From positions 2,690,552-2,754,551 of the forward strand of contig JAESIW010000020.1 of the NCBI GenBank assembly GCA_016802295.1: a stretch of 64,000 nucleotides of DNA, in the 5' to 3' direction. The stretch's first letter is position 1. Every line of letters begins with the position of its first letter. The notes under the pieces were generated by a model. It was not told the DNA's origin. It ran no database searches and saw only the letters and a program-made list of their open reading frames with translations. The stretch is from Brachionus rotundiformis (Eukaryota > Rotifera > Eurotatoria > Ploima > Brachionidae). The position numbers were made by a program, and so were the translations under genes. This document shows positions 32,904 to 44,057 of the stretch, one piece after another.

Positions 32904-35875
32904 TTATTCATCTCGTAGATTTCTATTAATAGTACCAGTTGAATTTAAATTAGTGTTATTTGAAATTATTGAAGGTTGTTGTCCGGCTCGAATAGGCTTG
33001 ACAATATTAGGAATATTCCCTTTTTTAATTATACTCCTTTGTCTGACTGCTTCTTTAATTCGTTCTACTTCATTTTGATATCGCTTTCTGTCTTTCATTG
33101 CACCTTCTTTAGCCTCTTTTAAAGCAACTTCTAATGATTTAACTCTTTCCATTGTAGCTTTAAGTCTTTTTTCCAATTTTGGTAATTCACATCTCAGATC
33201 TGCATTATCTCTAACTAATTGTTTATGAACTTTAGTTAATTGTTCCAAATTGTTTTCTAGGAATGCAATTTTTTGCCTTTGTGCAATGGTCGACCCAGTA
33301 TTTAAGGTTCCTATTTCTTCTTCTTCCTGTTCAACAACAGTAGAGTTAACTAAACTTTTACTTGTTTTTTTTAACCTGGCTTGTAAGTCTTGTACAAATA
33401 ATTTTCTTAAATTATGCAATGACTGAAGTTCTTTAGCAACTGTCTCTTCCAAACCTTTCAAATCTTGTTTGGCTTGTTCTCTTAATTCTTGTTGGGTCTG
33501 AAGCTCATTAAATTTTGTGATCCTATCAGAGTCTTCTTTTTTCAATTTCTCATAATCATTTTGTAGTTTATCGTAAGCTATCTTAAAATTTTGATATTCA
33601 TCTTGCATTTTCAAAAAATTTTCTTGCAAATCATTGTTTTCGTTACGTAATTCTTTTAACTGTTTTTTAAGCTGGTCTACGTGTGTTTCTAGTTGAGCAT
33701 TTAATGCTTTATGAATGATTTGCTCATCGTTTGTTCCAGAAAATGCCTTTAGTTTAGCTAATTCCTCACGAGTTATATCTAATTCTTCTTCTAACTTCCT
33801 TTTTTTCGCGTCAATTTCTTTAGAATACTCTTGTTGAGATTTTAACCTTGCTTCGTTTTGAATTAAACTTAATTTCAGCTCTTCTATTTCATTTGATTTT
33901 TGCTCAAATAATTTTTCTGAATCAGTTTTTTGTTCATCTAGATGACTGCATTTATTTACTAAAATTTTTATTTCTCCTTTTAATTTACTAACAAAAAGTC
34001 TTGTCATGGTAAAATCTTCTTCAATATTTTCGATATTAAAATGTTGAACTGACTGCGAATTTAGATCTGTACCAATTAAAGTTCCTATTTCTATCAGGTC
34101 TCTCAATAATAAGACCATCATATCTAAAATTCTTTTACGCTGAGAACCTGCTACCTCTTTTAGAGTTTCTAATTCTTCTTCAATTGATTTTAAATTTAAC
34201 AATCTTTTATCTAATTCATTTGTCAAATTTTCGTTTTCTTTTCCTTTTAATTCAGCTTCTTGTTGTTTTTGGTCAAAATTCATGGCTAGCTCTTCCAAGG
34301 CTTTTAGAACTTCTTTAACTTCTTCTTTTTGAGATTCATTGTCAATCTCCAATGCTGATATTCTTCCTTGTAAATCATCATTTTCTCGTCGAAGCTGATT
34401 TATTAATTCCTCTTGTTCTTGTAATTGGATAGAATATTTTTCAATTATCTGAGATTGATTATTAATTTCATCATCTTTTTCATCTAATTGAGAATACAAA
34501 ACTTCTTTTTCTTTGAGCCATTCATTAGAATTAGTAGTCGATATCTGTTTTTGATCAGTTTTTGAAATATTTGTACTTGCTGCACTGGCTAATTGAGTTG
34601 TGGAAGAAGAGAGTGAGTTTATTGCATTTAAACTTGTAGAAGATGCTAAAGATTCTAATTCTATTGAATCGAGATTCAATTTAATCTGTTCTTCTATTCC
34701 AACAGACTCGCCTTTTCGCCATTTTTCTAATTCGAGTTCAGCTTTTGCTAATTGTCCTATTTAAAAAAATGTTAAAAATATATATAAAACAAATAAGTTT
34801 TATCTAAACCTTTAAGTCTTGCAACTTTATCTTTTTCTTTTTCATATCTTCTTTTCCATTCTTCAGCCGTGAGTTCCTCATTTACACATACAACATTCTT
34901 GACTGTTTTTGCTCTTTGTCCAAATAATAGTGTTGACTTTGTTTCAGGTTCATTATACGAGGCAGGAGAGCAACAAATGATTATAGTAGTTCGAGCATTT
35001 CCTCCAAGAGATTCTTGTAAAATACGAGTTAATTTTGAATCACGATATGGAACATATGGTTTGGCATCAGCTAATGCCGATATTACATTCGCCAATGCAG
35101 AGAGTGATTTATTTATATTTTTTGCTTCCTCTAAAACTGCTCCTTCTGCTCCTGTTTTACTTACTTTTTCACTACCAGCTAAATCCACTAAGTATAATTT
35201 TCCACTCAACTTTTTTTCGGTTTCTTGATTCTCTTGTTTAACATTTATTAAAAATACTGAATGTGATCTTGAAGAATGTTCATTCATGTTCGTAACAGCA
35301 ATGTGTCTGTTTGATTTACCTTCCTCAATACACTCAAAGACTTCTTCTGGTGTAGTTACAAAACGTTCTGTTGCACCTTTTACGAATGGAACCCGATTTT
35401 TATCTTCATGAACACTTAAATTTGTCTTGCTGACATCTAATAAATCTCTGATTTTATCCAAATATATTTCGAAATACGAAATTTTGATTTGAAATTCTAA
35501 ACTAGAATCCATTTTGTAAATGTGATTAAAAATGTCTTGGACTATACGAGGAATTATTCCTTGATATTTTTCATCACCAATAACACCTTCCATTGTATGA
35601 GTTTTTCCAGAACTAGTTTGACCATAAGCAAATATTGTTCCATTATAACCGGAAAGAACATCTTCTACTATTTCTTTTGCGGTTGCTCCATAAACCATTT
35701 CTTGTGTAGCATCGGTCCTAAAAACTCTATCAAAAGAAAAAACTTTTCCAGCTATTACAATTGAGTCTTCAGTATCCGCCGGAAATTTTACAATAATTTT
35801 TGAACCTGACTTTTCTTCTGAATCATTTAGTGGACGAAAGCGACAAACCACACGAATGTTGCATTCGTTAGCCAT
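32904..35875 (-). CDS. KIF5/Khc: Kinesin heavy chain (kinesin-1)
   Basis: Microtubule plus-end motor carrying membrane and protein cargo. Two exons (35,875-34,810 and 34,756-32,904) joined by a 53-nt GT-AG intron give 972 residues, the usual kinesin-1 length. The motor domain starts NIRVVCRFRPLN and has the P-loop GQTSSGKTHTM, switch I NEHSSRSH, switch II DLAGSE and YRDSKLTRILQ. The neck and stalk are long coiled coils, and the tail has the light-chain/cargo region. The autoinhibitory tail motif, usually Q-I-A-K-P-I-R, reads NIVKPIRAG here, with Ala changed to Val. The C-terminus is short and ends NRNLRDE. The stop codon TAA lies inside an AATAAA, the likely polyadenylation signal. Head-to-tail with Derlin-1 upstream. 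Confidence 0.97.
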
Positions 35876-36405
35876 TTTAGTTTTCGAATATTAGTATTTT
35901 ATAATTCTAAATATCGATTTATTAGAAAAAAATATTTTTAACGAATGAGACTTTTTTTATCATTACAAAAAACAAGCATTCAGTGTTCTAAAGATGTTGT
36001 ACTATAATTGACCAAAAAATTGATTCTACATGAAAAATTTATTTCGAAAAATTTATTAAATATGAAAGGCTAGAATGATGATAGTATTGAATTTTGAATG
36101 AATGAATGAGAAAGATTGAAAAATATTTCATTATTAATAGCTTGCATATTAGTTTATAGAAAATTATAATTTTTTTGGCATATATTAAAATTAGTAATTA
36201 AGTATTTTTTAGAACAGTTAACCAGAATGAATAAATTATCATTTTAATCAACTAATGATTTGATAAAATTTTATTATTAAGAAAATATGTAATAATAAAA
36301 TAATAAATCAATTTATTATGCATTTCTTTTAATAATGAATTTGTTTTTTTATTTTAAAAGCTATAGATTGAATAAAAAAAATTAATTTTTTATGTTTATT
36401 TTCTT
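35876..36405. other. Intergenic region between Derlin-1 and kinesin
   Basis: A 530-bp AT-rich gap, the 3' flank of Derlin-1 and the 5' flank of kinesin on the minus strand. The kinesin promoter should lie here; I see no specific motif. Confidence 0.5.
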
Positions 36406-37511
36406 TTAATCACCAAGTCTATATCCTCTTAAGTTTCTTTGTCCATTATTATTATTTCTATTCAATGTGTTGTTAAAATTTGTACGTCGGCTTGGAAAAT
36501 ATTTGTATCTTTAAATAATATTTAGAAAAGATATTCTAGAACATATTTTTGGTTTTATTTACAAGATTTCTGGCGTCTTTAATAAAAAAATTCCATTTGT
36601 TTCTGGGTAACGGAATGTGAAGAAAAAATACAAATGACCAACTAAAATTCCAACTATTTCTGATATTCCACTAAAAATTAAATTAATTAAGAATTTTTAA
36701 TATTTTTTTAATTTTAGAAATTTTAAAAAAAATTACCTTCCTCTAATAATCATATTGAATCCCAATAAAACCCTTTAAATTTTTTCTCAATAATCATTTA
36801 AAAAAAATTAAATTTTTACCATGGTAAATAGAGAGCCTAAATAATTTCTTTTAAATAAATAAATTAAAAAATACTAAATTTACTTTAAATCGTGTTCCGA
36901 ACCAAAAACTAACGATTTTTTCTCGATTTAATTGTGACCAAACATACATTACACTCATTATCATAGGATCCATTAATATCTTCAAATTAAGTTAAAGATT
37001 ATCAATTAAGTATTGAAAACTTATTTACTTGAAAACTCAAGAAAAATCCAATAATTGTCAATATGAATAAATTGAATATTAACATAAAAAGATAATCTGC
37101 TTGCCTTCCCTCAAAACTTGCTTTTAATATTTATTTAAAAGAAAAACGTAATAATTTTTCATAGATATTGGATATCAATTTTTTTACTTTTTTCCAAATC
37201 AATTGAATATGAATATAAAAAATACAAATTGATTAAATATGAAAATCCATTTTGCGGAGTAATAGGATAATAAAATAAAGCTGTAATTGGCCTCCAAAAC
37301 TAAAATTTAAGCTTTAAAAGATATAATGAATTTAATTAAATTTTACCTGAAATTTATTTATAAACGGTTCTAGTTGAAGAATCAAGTAAAAAGGGTTTAA
37401 AACCCCTAATCTAGATAGAATTGGTAAAACAATTGAACCGCCAAACCAATATCTTGTTATCGTTGGTATTGAATTGAACCAATCTTTAAAATCTGTCCCA
37501 ACTGTCGACAT
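36406..37511 (-). CDS. DERL1: Derlin-1
   Basis: Rhomboid-like pseudoprotease of the ER membrane that helps move misfolded proteins to the cytosol for degradation (ERAD). Eight exons on the minus strand: 37511-37347, 37299-37188, 37120-37029, 36979-36884, 36836-36820, 36772-36737, 36670-36563, 36508-36406. They sum to 729 nt (242 residues). Diagnostic segments are ITRYWFGGSIVLPILSRLG, WRPITALFYYP, FEGRQADYLFML, QLNREKIVSFWFGTRFK, and GHLYFFFTFRYPE. The C-terminus GYRLGD is the p97/VCP-binding (SHP) box, close to the Derlin-1 ending G-F-R-L-G-D rather than that of Derlin-2/3. Exon 5 is a 17-nt microexon coding ALYLPW. The gene diverges from CHMP5. Confidence 0.93.
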
Positions 37512-37933
37512 TACTTATATAGGATTATAACTTTTAAATATTTCAATAATAAAATTATTTTACATGAAGTATATTTTAAATTTAGTTAATTTATTATTTA
37601 CATTTTTGAATCGCATAAAATTTTGTCTTACTTGAAAAATATAGCATATTTCATTTTAACAATGCTTTTAATCAAATTTTGTTTGTTATTTCTGAATCAT
37701 TTATTATAATATTTTTAAAACAGAAAGGAAATATAAAATAAAATTTTTCATAGAAAATCTCTTTGATAATTTTAAATATAAAAAGAAACATTAAGACATT
37801 TTTGTGTCACTTATATAATATATTAATTCAAAAAAATTATAATTTTCTGTATAGAATTTTATAGATAAAACATAAATTTCAAAATTACTAAATTTAAGAT
37901 ACATATTTTTTTATTCAAAAAATTAAAATAAAG
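37512..37933. promoter_or_regulatory. Divergent promoter region, Derlin-1 / CHMP5
   Basis: The start codons of Derlin-1 (minus) and CHMP5 (plus) are 422 bp apart with nothing coding between, so both promoters must lie here. The sequence is almost pure AT with no distinct TATA or initiator that I can single out. Confidence 0.5.
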
Positions 37934-38599
37934 ATGAATAGAATTTTCGGATCCAAAAAACCTCAAGCTCAAGCGCCTAATTTAAATGACTGTATTGCCA
38001 ATATTGATAGTCGAGGCGAAAGTATAGATAAAAAAATACAACGTTTAGAAATAGAGATAACAAAATATACTGAACAAATGAAAAAAATGCGAGAAGGTCC
38101 TGCAAAACAAGCAGTTAAGCAAAAAGCTTTGAGAATTCTCAAGCAAAAAAAAACTTACGAACAACAACGTGATATGCTGTATAATCAATCTTTTAATATT
38201 GAACAACAAAATATGGCAATTCAATCAATGAAAGATACTCATACAACTATTCAAGCTATGAAGACTGGACTTAAAGAGATGAAAAGAGAATTTAAAAAAA
38301 TTGACGTAAATAAAATTGAAAATTTGCAAGATGATTTGGAAGATATACTTGAACAAACAAATGAAGTTCAAGATTTGATGAGTAGAAATTATGGTATGCC
38401 AGAAGTTGATGAATCAGAACTTTTAGCAGAACTTGAAGATATTGCCAATGAAATGGAGGGGGATAATGATACAAGTTATTTAGATGCACCTTCAGTGCCT
38501 GTTAGGGAGCCAGGAATTGATTCTACAAATATAAATGTGGATGGAATACAGGTTGACGAATTTGGCTTGCCAAAATTATCCCAAGCGAATCGAATGTGA
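37934..38599 (+). CDS. CHMP5: CHMP5 (ESCRT-III, Vps60)
   Basis: ESCRT-III-associated protein acting late in multivesicular-body sorting by binding LIP5/VTA1 to regulate the VPS4 ATPase. A single exon of 221 residues, close to the usual 219. It starts MNRIFGSKKP, with the basic helix 1 KKMREGPAKQAVKQKALRIL and YEQQRDMLYNQSFNIEQ. Then come the acidic middle and the C-terminal MIM-like element VDEFGLPKL. All family landmarks are in place and no break is seen. Lack of introns is unusual among its multi-exon neighbours. MRPS22 follows on the same strand after 344 bp. Confidence 0.97.
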   Translation: MNRIFGSKKPQAQAPNLNDCIANIDSRGESIDKKIQRLEIEITKYTEQMKKMREGPAKQAVKQKALRILKQKKTYEQQRDMLYNQSFNIEQQNMAIQSMKDTHTTIQAMKTGLKEMKREFKKIDVNKIENLQDDLEDILEQTNEVQDLMSRNYGMPEVDESELLAELEDIANEMEGDNDTSYLDAPSVPVREPGIDSTNINVDGIQVDEFGLPKLSQANRM

Positions 38600-38943
38600 A
38601 TTTTTGCTAAATTATTTTTTTAATTAAAAATTTTTATTAAATTTATCTAAAGAAAATTAAAAATTGTAATTAGGCTTAATGTCCTAATTTAAAAACTCAT
38701 TTTTTTTTAATTTTCATGTCGAGTCGAATCTAAGTCTTTAAATGACTTTCATTTTAGGTAATATGTTCATTTAATTATCTTTAAAACCTTTTAAAAAAAT
38801 TAGCCAAAAAATATTTGACAAGAAGGAATTCTAAATAAATTTTCTAATTTATAATATTAAATTTGCATATATTTTTGATATATTTTATATTATAATTCTC
38901 TATTGATATTTATAGATATTGCATTTTTAAATTTTATTAGAAG
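38600..38943. other. Intergenic region CHMP5-MRPS22
   Basis: A 344-bp AT-rich gap between two plus-strand genes. It must hold the CHMP5 polyadenylation site and the MRPS22 promoter; I see no clear motif. Confidence 0.45.
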
Positions 38944-40027
38944 ATGTCTTTAAATATTGCTGCAAAATATTTTGTGAGAAACGACGTCAAAAATATTTTA
39001 AAAAAAATTAGTGGATTTGATCTTAATAAAATATACTCGTTTAAGTATAATCAAGAACTAAAAAGTTCGGAAATCCAGCTTCTAACAAATAAAGAACTTA
39101 ATTTAGTAGGTATTTTATTCTGTTTCAATATTTAAAAATGATTTTTTTAGGAAAGAAAAAACTGTAATGAAAAAGCAAAAAATTTTCTTCAAATGCCACC
39201 TCTTTTGCCCCCACGTGAAATTGCTACTGAAATCCTATCATCAGATAAAAATCTCGACCCTCTTAATTTAACAAATTCAAATTATCAATTTATCGATATA
39301 TCCCTGGAAATTCCTCATGATGTGAGATTTCGAATAGAATTTAAAACATTAATTTCAATAATTAAAATAAATCTAGAAACGAATGATTGTTGTAAGGGAA
39401 AAAGATGGTTTATTACGAAAAGCAGATTCCAACGAAAGAGAAAAAATACTTCAAGTATATTTCCCTTTAAATCGAAAATCAAAAAATATGTCTGAAATGT
39501 TTAAAACAAATAATTTAGAAGTATTATTATATATAAAAATTACAAAATTTTGATAAAAATTTTCAAGGAATGTCTAAATAAAAAGCATTATATATTGATC
39601 TTAAAGAAAGCTTGTATAGAGTTCGAACCAAACGATCCTGAATTTATACGAATTTCTCAAAAAGTTTATGAGCATGTTAATGATTTGAATGATTTTGACT
39701 ACTTGTATTCAACACGCTTTTTTGGATCAATGTCTTTCTATTTAATATGGTATAAAAAAATTGAAAATTTAATGGTTTATTTTCTTCAAAAAAAAAGAAT
39801 TGATGATTGCTGTGATCTCATTCATTTATTTTATATCATTCATAATATCAAATTAAGTGAAAATTTTTCTGATAATCAGTCACAACATGAAAAGATTAAG
39901 GTAAAAATGCTAGTTAAATTGCATAATTTATATTTTAATTTAAAATTTTTAGATTTTTATCAATAACGAATTAAAAAAAAGTACTAAAATTGAAAACGCA
40001 TTACTTAAAATTGATACTTTAAGTTAA
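38944..40027 (+). CDS. MRPS22: Mitochondrial small-subunit ribosomal protein mS22
   Basis: Animal-specific protein of the mitochondrial small ribosomal subunit. Exons 38944-39105, 39151-39321, 39377-39520, 39568-39900 and 39953-40027 sum to 885 nt (294 residues), with GT-AG introns of 45-55 nt. Landmarks are KNILKKISGFDLNKIY near the N-terminus, then FLQMPPLLPPRE, FIDISLEIPHDKR-IVVRE across the second intron, LLRKADSNEREKILQVYFP, ACIEFEPNDPEF, YSTRFFGSM and IDDCCDLIHLFY. They match the family order closely. A mitochondrial presequence is not obvious. The first intron donor is GTAGGT. Nothing is broken. Confidence 0.9.
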
Positions 40028-40712
40028 AAATTAATTTTTGTGTCAAATTTTATTTAAAAAATTTTCTGAAAATAAAAAAGTTTATTAAAAACTTCTAATT
40101 TTAATTTGAATTGTAATTTAAAAAAATCTTTTATTCGAATTCCAATAAAAATATCTTAATATGTCTAAAATTAGCGACAGGAAATTTCTTGTAATTTATT
40201 TTGTTTTAAATTTAATAGTTAAAATCTTCTGTTGAAGAGTTTTTAACTTATTTTAAAATTTTTTGATTTTATTCATTAAAAAATAAATAACTATAAGTTA
40301 CAACCAAATATTATAATAGCTTTTTATTTGAGAATATTAGATAAAAAGCTTTTGCAAAATTTTTAACTTTAAAATTTTAGCTCTAAATTATCACCTAAGT
40401 TTAAATGTTAAACTCAAATTTGCAGAAAATAAAGATTTTAAAAAAAAGGGATATCATTTAATTTATTTTAGAAATATAAAAAATTGCTTGAAATATCTAT
40501 ATAATTTGAATTTAGTTTTTAACTTTCCTAAAATTTAGTTATCAACTTATTAATAAATGTATGAGTATATGCATGCAAATAGAAAATTTGATTTCATAAT
40601 TTAAGATATTAAAAAACATAAAGTCTTTTCTTCAGGTTTAAATCAACATTTTTCTTAATTTATTTTATTACTGGTTTAATTTTTTAAATTTTTATAGTAT
40701 TCAAGTAAATAA
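40028..40712. other. Intergenic region MRPS22-CDK12
   Basis: About 0.7 kb of AT-rich sequence with no gene or repeat recognised. The CDK12/13 start is preceded by short T-rich runs only. Confidence 0.45.
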
Positions 40713-43362
40713 ATGGATCAACGATTTAAAACGATTGACGATGAAAGTCTTTCTAAAAATGATAAAAGTGACCTAAAATCAGGTAAAGTTAAAAAAAAGC
40801 ACAAGTCAAAAAAAAATAAAAAATATAAATCTGATAAATCAACACGAACAGAAGAAAAAATGTTAAATAGCAAACAATCTAAAACTAAAAAAGATAAAAC
40901 TAAATCAAAAAAAAAAGGAAAATCAAAACAGATAAGTCGTTCTCCAAGTTCTATTTCATCTATTTCAAGTGAATTCGACTCAAATACATCTCGTTCATCC
41001 TCAACTTCAATATCTTCTTCACTTTTATCAAAATCTTCTGTTGAAGAATCATCTCATCACAAGAAAAGTTATCATTCAAAAGATTCCAGGTCTAGAAGCC
41101 ATTCATTAAATAAAAAGATATCAAATGAAAAAGAAATGAATAAAAAAAACAAAAAGTATTCAGATAATTTCGAAAATTATGAAGGAAGTTCACAACATAA
41201 AAAAGATTACTATAATTTTAAAAATTATAAATGCGATTTTTCTGATCAGGATCAGTATAATCGCCATCGTAATTATTTACCAGAAGCATTAGGTAGAGAA
41301 TATTCTAGATATAGACCAGAATATTTTAATTATGGTGACTATTACGAAACAAGTTATTATAGTAATTATGGTTCTCGATATTCATATGATAAATCATCAA
41401 TAAATTCTTATTCAAAAAGAAATGATAGCTATGATAGAGATAAATCTATTTATCGTTACTCTGAACGTCGTCGTTCTCCTAGTTATGATCGTTCTTTTGG
41501 TAGAACGAAATCAAGTCATTATCGATCAAAAAGATCAAGATCAAAATCATCTCATAAATCATCTGATATTCGTACGTCGCCAAGACATGTTCGATCAAGA
41601 TCTCCAGAATTTTTTCGTCCTTCACACAAAATTTCCAATCGATCTCGTTCGCGCACAAAAACAAGATCGAAGTCAAAATCACCGAAACTACGTCGTGATA
41701 AAAATTGGAAAAGAGAATCGTCAATTAGTTTACTACCATCTGTTAGTCTTGGAGCTGAATTACAAAAAGTGGTTGGTGAAAAGCGAAAAACAAAGAGTGT
41801 CTTAATAGAAAAAAATAAATTTGAGACTGAAAATATTGAAAAAATTCCAATAAATAATGAAAAAATCGAAATATTAGATAAAGAGATTAATTTATTGAAA
41901 AAAGATGATAAAGTTGCAAATAAAATTTTAACAAAGACATTACCGCCTCTTCCTTTGCCTGAAATAGATGAAACAGAGGATATCGAAATAAATAGTGACA
42001 ATCAATTTAATTCTAAATCGCCTAAATTTCAAGAGAATAATTCAACTAATTTGAAAAAATGTCTAAATTCGTATGAATTTCCAGATAATATTCAAATTGA
42101 AGCCAAAAAAACAAGTTTATCAAATACTAAACGTCCTGTTATTATACAACGGAAAAATGAGATAAATAAAGAAAACTGGGGAGAAAAAAGTGTTGATATG
42201 TTTGAAAGACTTGAAATAATAGGTGAAGGAACTTATGGTAAAGTATTCAAAGCGCGAGATATAGAAACAAACGAACTTGTTGCACTAAAGAGTGTTAAAT
42301 TAGAAAATGAGAAAGAAGGATTTCCTATTACAGCGGTAAGAGAAATTAAAATATTGCGTCAATTGCAGCATCCAAATATTGTTAATATGATTGAAATTGT
42401 TACGGATAAACAAGATGTTTTAGAATTTAGAAAAGATCGTGGAGAATTCTATTTAGTTTTTGAATATATGGATCATGATTTATTTGGTCTTTTAGATTCA
42501 GGAGTTTTGAATTTAAATGACGATCAAATAGCTAGCTTTATGAAACAATTATTAGAAGGCTTAAACTATTGTCATTCAAAAAATTTCCTACATCGTGATA
42601 TAAAGTGTTCAAATATTTTAATAAATAACAAGTAAAAGAAACTTTTTTTAAACACGATTTAAAAATTTTTAATTAGAGGACAAATAAAGCTTGCTGACTT
42701 TGGATTAGCTAGATACTACAATGCAGAAGATAAAGAAAGACCTTATACAAATAAAGTAATAACTTTATGGTATAGAGCTCCAGAACTTTTGTTGGGAGAA
42801 GAAAGATATGGTCCATCGATAGATATTTGGAGTTGTGGGTAAGTTTATTTTTAGTTTAATTTAAGAAGAATTTTTAGAATTATCAAATTTAAGATGCATT
42901 TTAGGAGAGCTTTACATTAAAAAACCAATTTTTCAATCTAATTCTGAAATAAATCAATTAGAAATGATTTCAAGAACCTGTGGCTCTCCGAATCCTTCAA
43001 TATGGCCAGATGTAGTTAATTTACCGTTTTATGATGCCATTCGCCAAAAAAAAATATATAAACGTCGTTTGAGGGAAGAGTTTGCGTTCATGCCTTCTTC
43101 AGCTTTAGATCTTCTTGATCAAATGCTTGAATTGGATCCATCAAAAAGAGTAACTGCTGAGAACTCGCTTAAATCATTATGGTTAAAAAACATCAAGCCC
43201 TTCGAAATAAAACCTCCGATGTAATCATATATATTTATAAGTTAATTATGTAATTAAATGTATTTTAATTTTAGATTTCCACCAAATCAAGACTGTCATG
43301 AAATGTGGAGTAAAGAATTAAAAAAAAAGAAAAGAATGTCAAATGAATTGGCAGTAATTTAA
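40713..43362 (+). CDS. CDK12: CDK12/13-type cyclin-dependent kinase
   Basis: Cyclin-K-dependent kinase that phosphorylates the RNA polymerase II tail during elongation. Exons 40713-42631, 42677-42838, 42894-43220 and 43275-43362 sum to 2496 nt (831 residues). The N-terminal 470 residues are Lys- then Arg/Ser-rich with SRSRS-type runs, as in CDK12/13, and a Tyr-rich patch near residues 150-240. The kinase domain has GEGTYGKVFKA, VALKSVKLENEKEGF, the helix PITAVREIKILRQL, HRDIKCSN, DFGLARYY, the T-loop ERPYTNKVITLWYRAPE and CGSPNPSIWPDV. The C-terminal extension QDCHEMWSKE is the CDK12/13-specific tail that contacts the nucleotide. CDK12/13 is one gene in most invertebrates, so the paralogue cannot be chosen. 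It is shorter than vertebrate CDK12. AATAAA lies at 43,410. Confidence 0.95.
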
Positions 43363-44057
43363 AATAATATAGTTAAGACAAAACTTCAAAAACAAAATAC
43401 TTATTGTTAAATAAAATTGTAAAAATAAAAATATTTTATCTTTTAATTTTTTTGATTTTACAAATTTTACTTTAATATTCGATGATTAATGACTTGATCA
43501 TAAATGAATTAGCTTTGATTTGTTTATATTTTTTGAATCATTTATTTTTCAAAGTGAACTTAACAAAATATTTAGACAATGTTTAGTTCTCTCTGTATTA
43601 TCAAAATAATTTTGTTTTTAAAATTATTTGCATTTTTAATTTTTAGCTTCGAGGTCAATGTAAGACAATTATTCTTTCAATATGAAGCTTTTCAATAATA
43701 TTTTATTAAAAACAGAATATTATTAATCGATTCATTTTTCTAGACTTATTGAAGTAAAATATAGAATATATCAGAAAAGTGAACGAACTCAGAAATTAAA
43801 TATGCATTAAAGTTTGAGTTAAAGCTAGAAAACGCAATCAGTAAATAATTTGTTATATTTCTGCTTCTAATTTTTTTTCATACGATTTATTAATTTTTAC
43901 CATATAGTTTTTGTATTTTTGTTATAAAATTTTTTTAAAATTTATTGTTTAATATTTTTTTAGACAGCGTTAAAAATTTATAAATTAAAACATTCGTCGA
44001 AAGAAAATAAAAGCTTTATTAATACAGAAATGTTTTTAAGTGAATATTGAATCAAAA
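43363..44057. promoter_or_regulatory. Upstream region of spectraplakin with short uORF
   Basis: A 0.7-kb AT-rich gap between CDK12/13 and the first spectraplakin ATG. A seven-codon upstream reading frame (ATG 44,030 to TGA 44,050) ends seven bases before the main start and could lower its translation if transcribed. No clear TATA box is singled out. Confidence 0.4.

Noticed and set aside
34869..35764. Plus-strand ORFs opposite the kinesin motor
   Set aside because: Antisense shadows of the kinesin coding sequence.
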